A stretch of 64,000 bases of DNA from Muraenolepis orangiensis (taxonomy: Eukaryota > Chordata > Actinopteri > Gadiformes > Muraenolepididae). This document shows positions 63,683 through 64,000 of the stretch, in pieces (within the stretch, counting starts at the first letter, position 1; every line of letters starts with the position of its first letter). Both the position numbers and the translations under genes were made by a program. The DNA lies in the NCBI GenBank assembly GCA_027704905.1, contig CM051016.1:16022450-16086449 (forward strand). The letters are read 5' to 3'. The notes beneath the pieces were generated by a model. The model was given only the letters and a program-made list of their open reading frames with translations. It was not told the origin of the DNA and made no database searches.

Positions 63683-64000
63683 GCTAGACAGCAAGGCAGC
63701 TCCATTGGACCAATGTGCCCCATTGCAACCTGTTCATTATGAAGTCCTAAAGCTGCAAGGCAGGTTAATAGTTAGACTATGGAGACCCTCTTGTATTGAT
63801 CATCTGGGACAGCCATTGTGGCACTCATGCTCAATAACCCATTGTCCTGTTTTACTGGTAGTATCGCAAACTCATCTCATTTTACTCACCATGTGAAGAC
63901 CAACAGCTGTGGTTTTCCAGTAGGCTGGCGTTTGAGTAGCGGAAAGTAAGTAACGACTTCCCTCAGGTTGCAAGCCAACACACACCAGGAACCTGATCCC
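63683..64000. other. unassigned sequence
   Basis: A 94-codon frame (63612-63896) begins within the 16-bp repeat and has no recognised motif. Confidence 0.4.

Overview
The window is eukaryotic, from a ray-finned fish to judge by its repeats: Rex1-type and L2-type LINEs, tRNA-derived SINEs, hAT and Harbinger-like DNA transposons, a Ty3/Gypsy element with a chromodomain, and very many long (GT)n and (CT)n tracts. The species cannot be named from the sequence. There is no bacterial-style gene organisation, and I recognise no intact host gene. The content is intergenic or intronic DNA made of transposon remains, tandem arrays and unassigned, often AT-rich sequence, with one 1,000-N assembly gap at 1933-2932.

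Layout. 1-3.3 kb: microsatellites and the gap. 3.3-6.6 kb: an L2-like LINE tail (here 'family B') abutting a 5'-truncated Rex1 element. 6.8-7.4 kb: a Harbinger-like fragment with a Myb/SANT-like exon. 8.0-10.3 kb: a Gypsy element on the minus strand with one LTR. 10.6-12.3 kb: a minisatellite split by a small hAT element. 12.3-26.2 kb: mostly unassigned DNA with a 51-bp higher-order array, a 1.4-kb segment bounded by CTTGTGCGCACAAG palindromes, and a 16-bp array. 26.3-33.1 kb: a nested locus. A truncated THAP exon is joined to a family-B LINE; that LINE is split by a 4.3-kb hAT-like element, which carries an L2-type LINE ('family D'), and by a young short LTR element. 33.2-36.2 kb: a longer family-B copy on the minus strand inside an 80-bp tandem repeat. 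36.7-37.2 kb: an inverted-repeat element with a tRNA-Leu-like primer site. 38.8-41.9 kb: a further L2-like LINE ('family C'). 42.3-45.6 kb: SINE, Rex1 tail and a chimeric family-D copy. 45.6-57 kb: unassigned DNA rich in microsatellites. 57-64 kb: SINE, LINE C fragments, two candidate host exons (58.3-58.9 kb), a 2.2-kb 28-bp satellite and LINE tails.

All recognised transposon coding regions carry frameshifts, stops or deletions, so no autonomous element is present. The one clear long open frame from a young element is the 257-codon gag/chromodomain-like frame of the short LTR element (31558-32331, minus). Family letters B, C and D are my own labels for groups of copies related to each other within this window.
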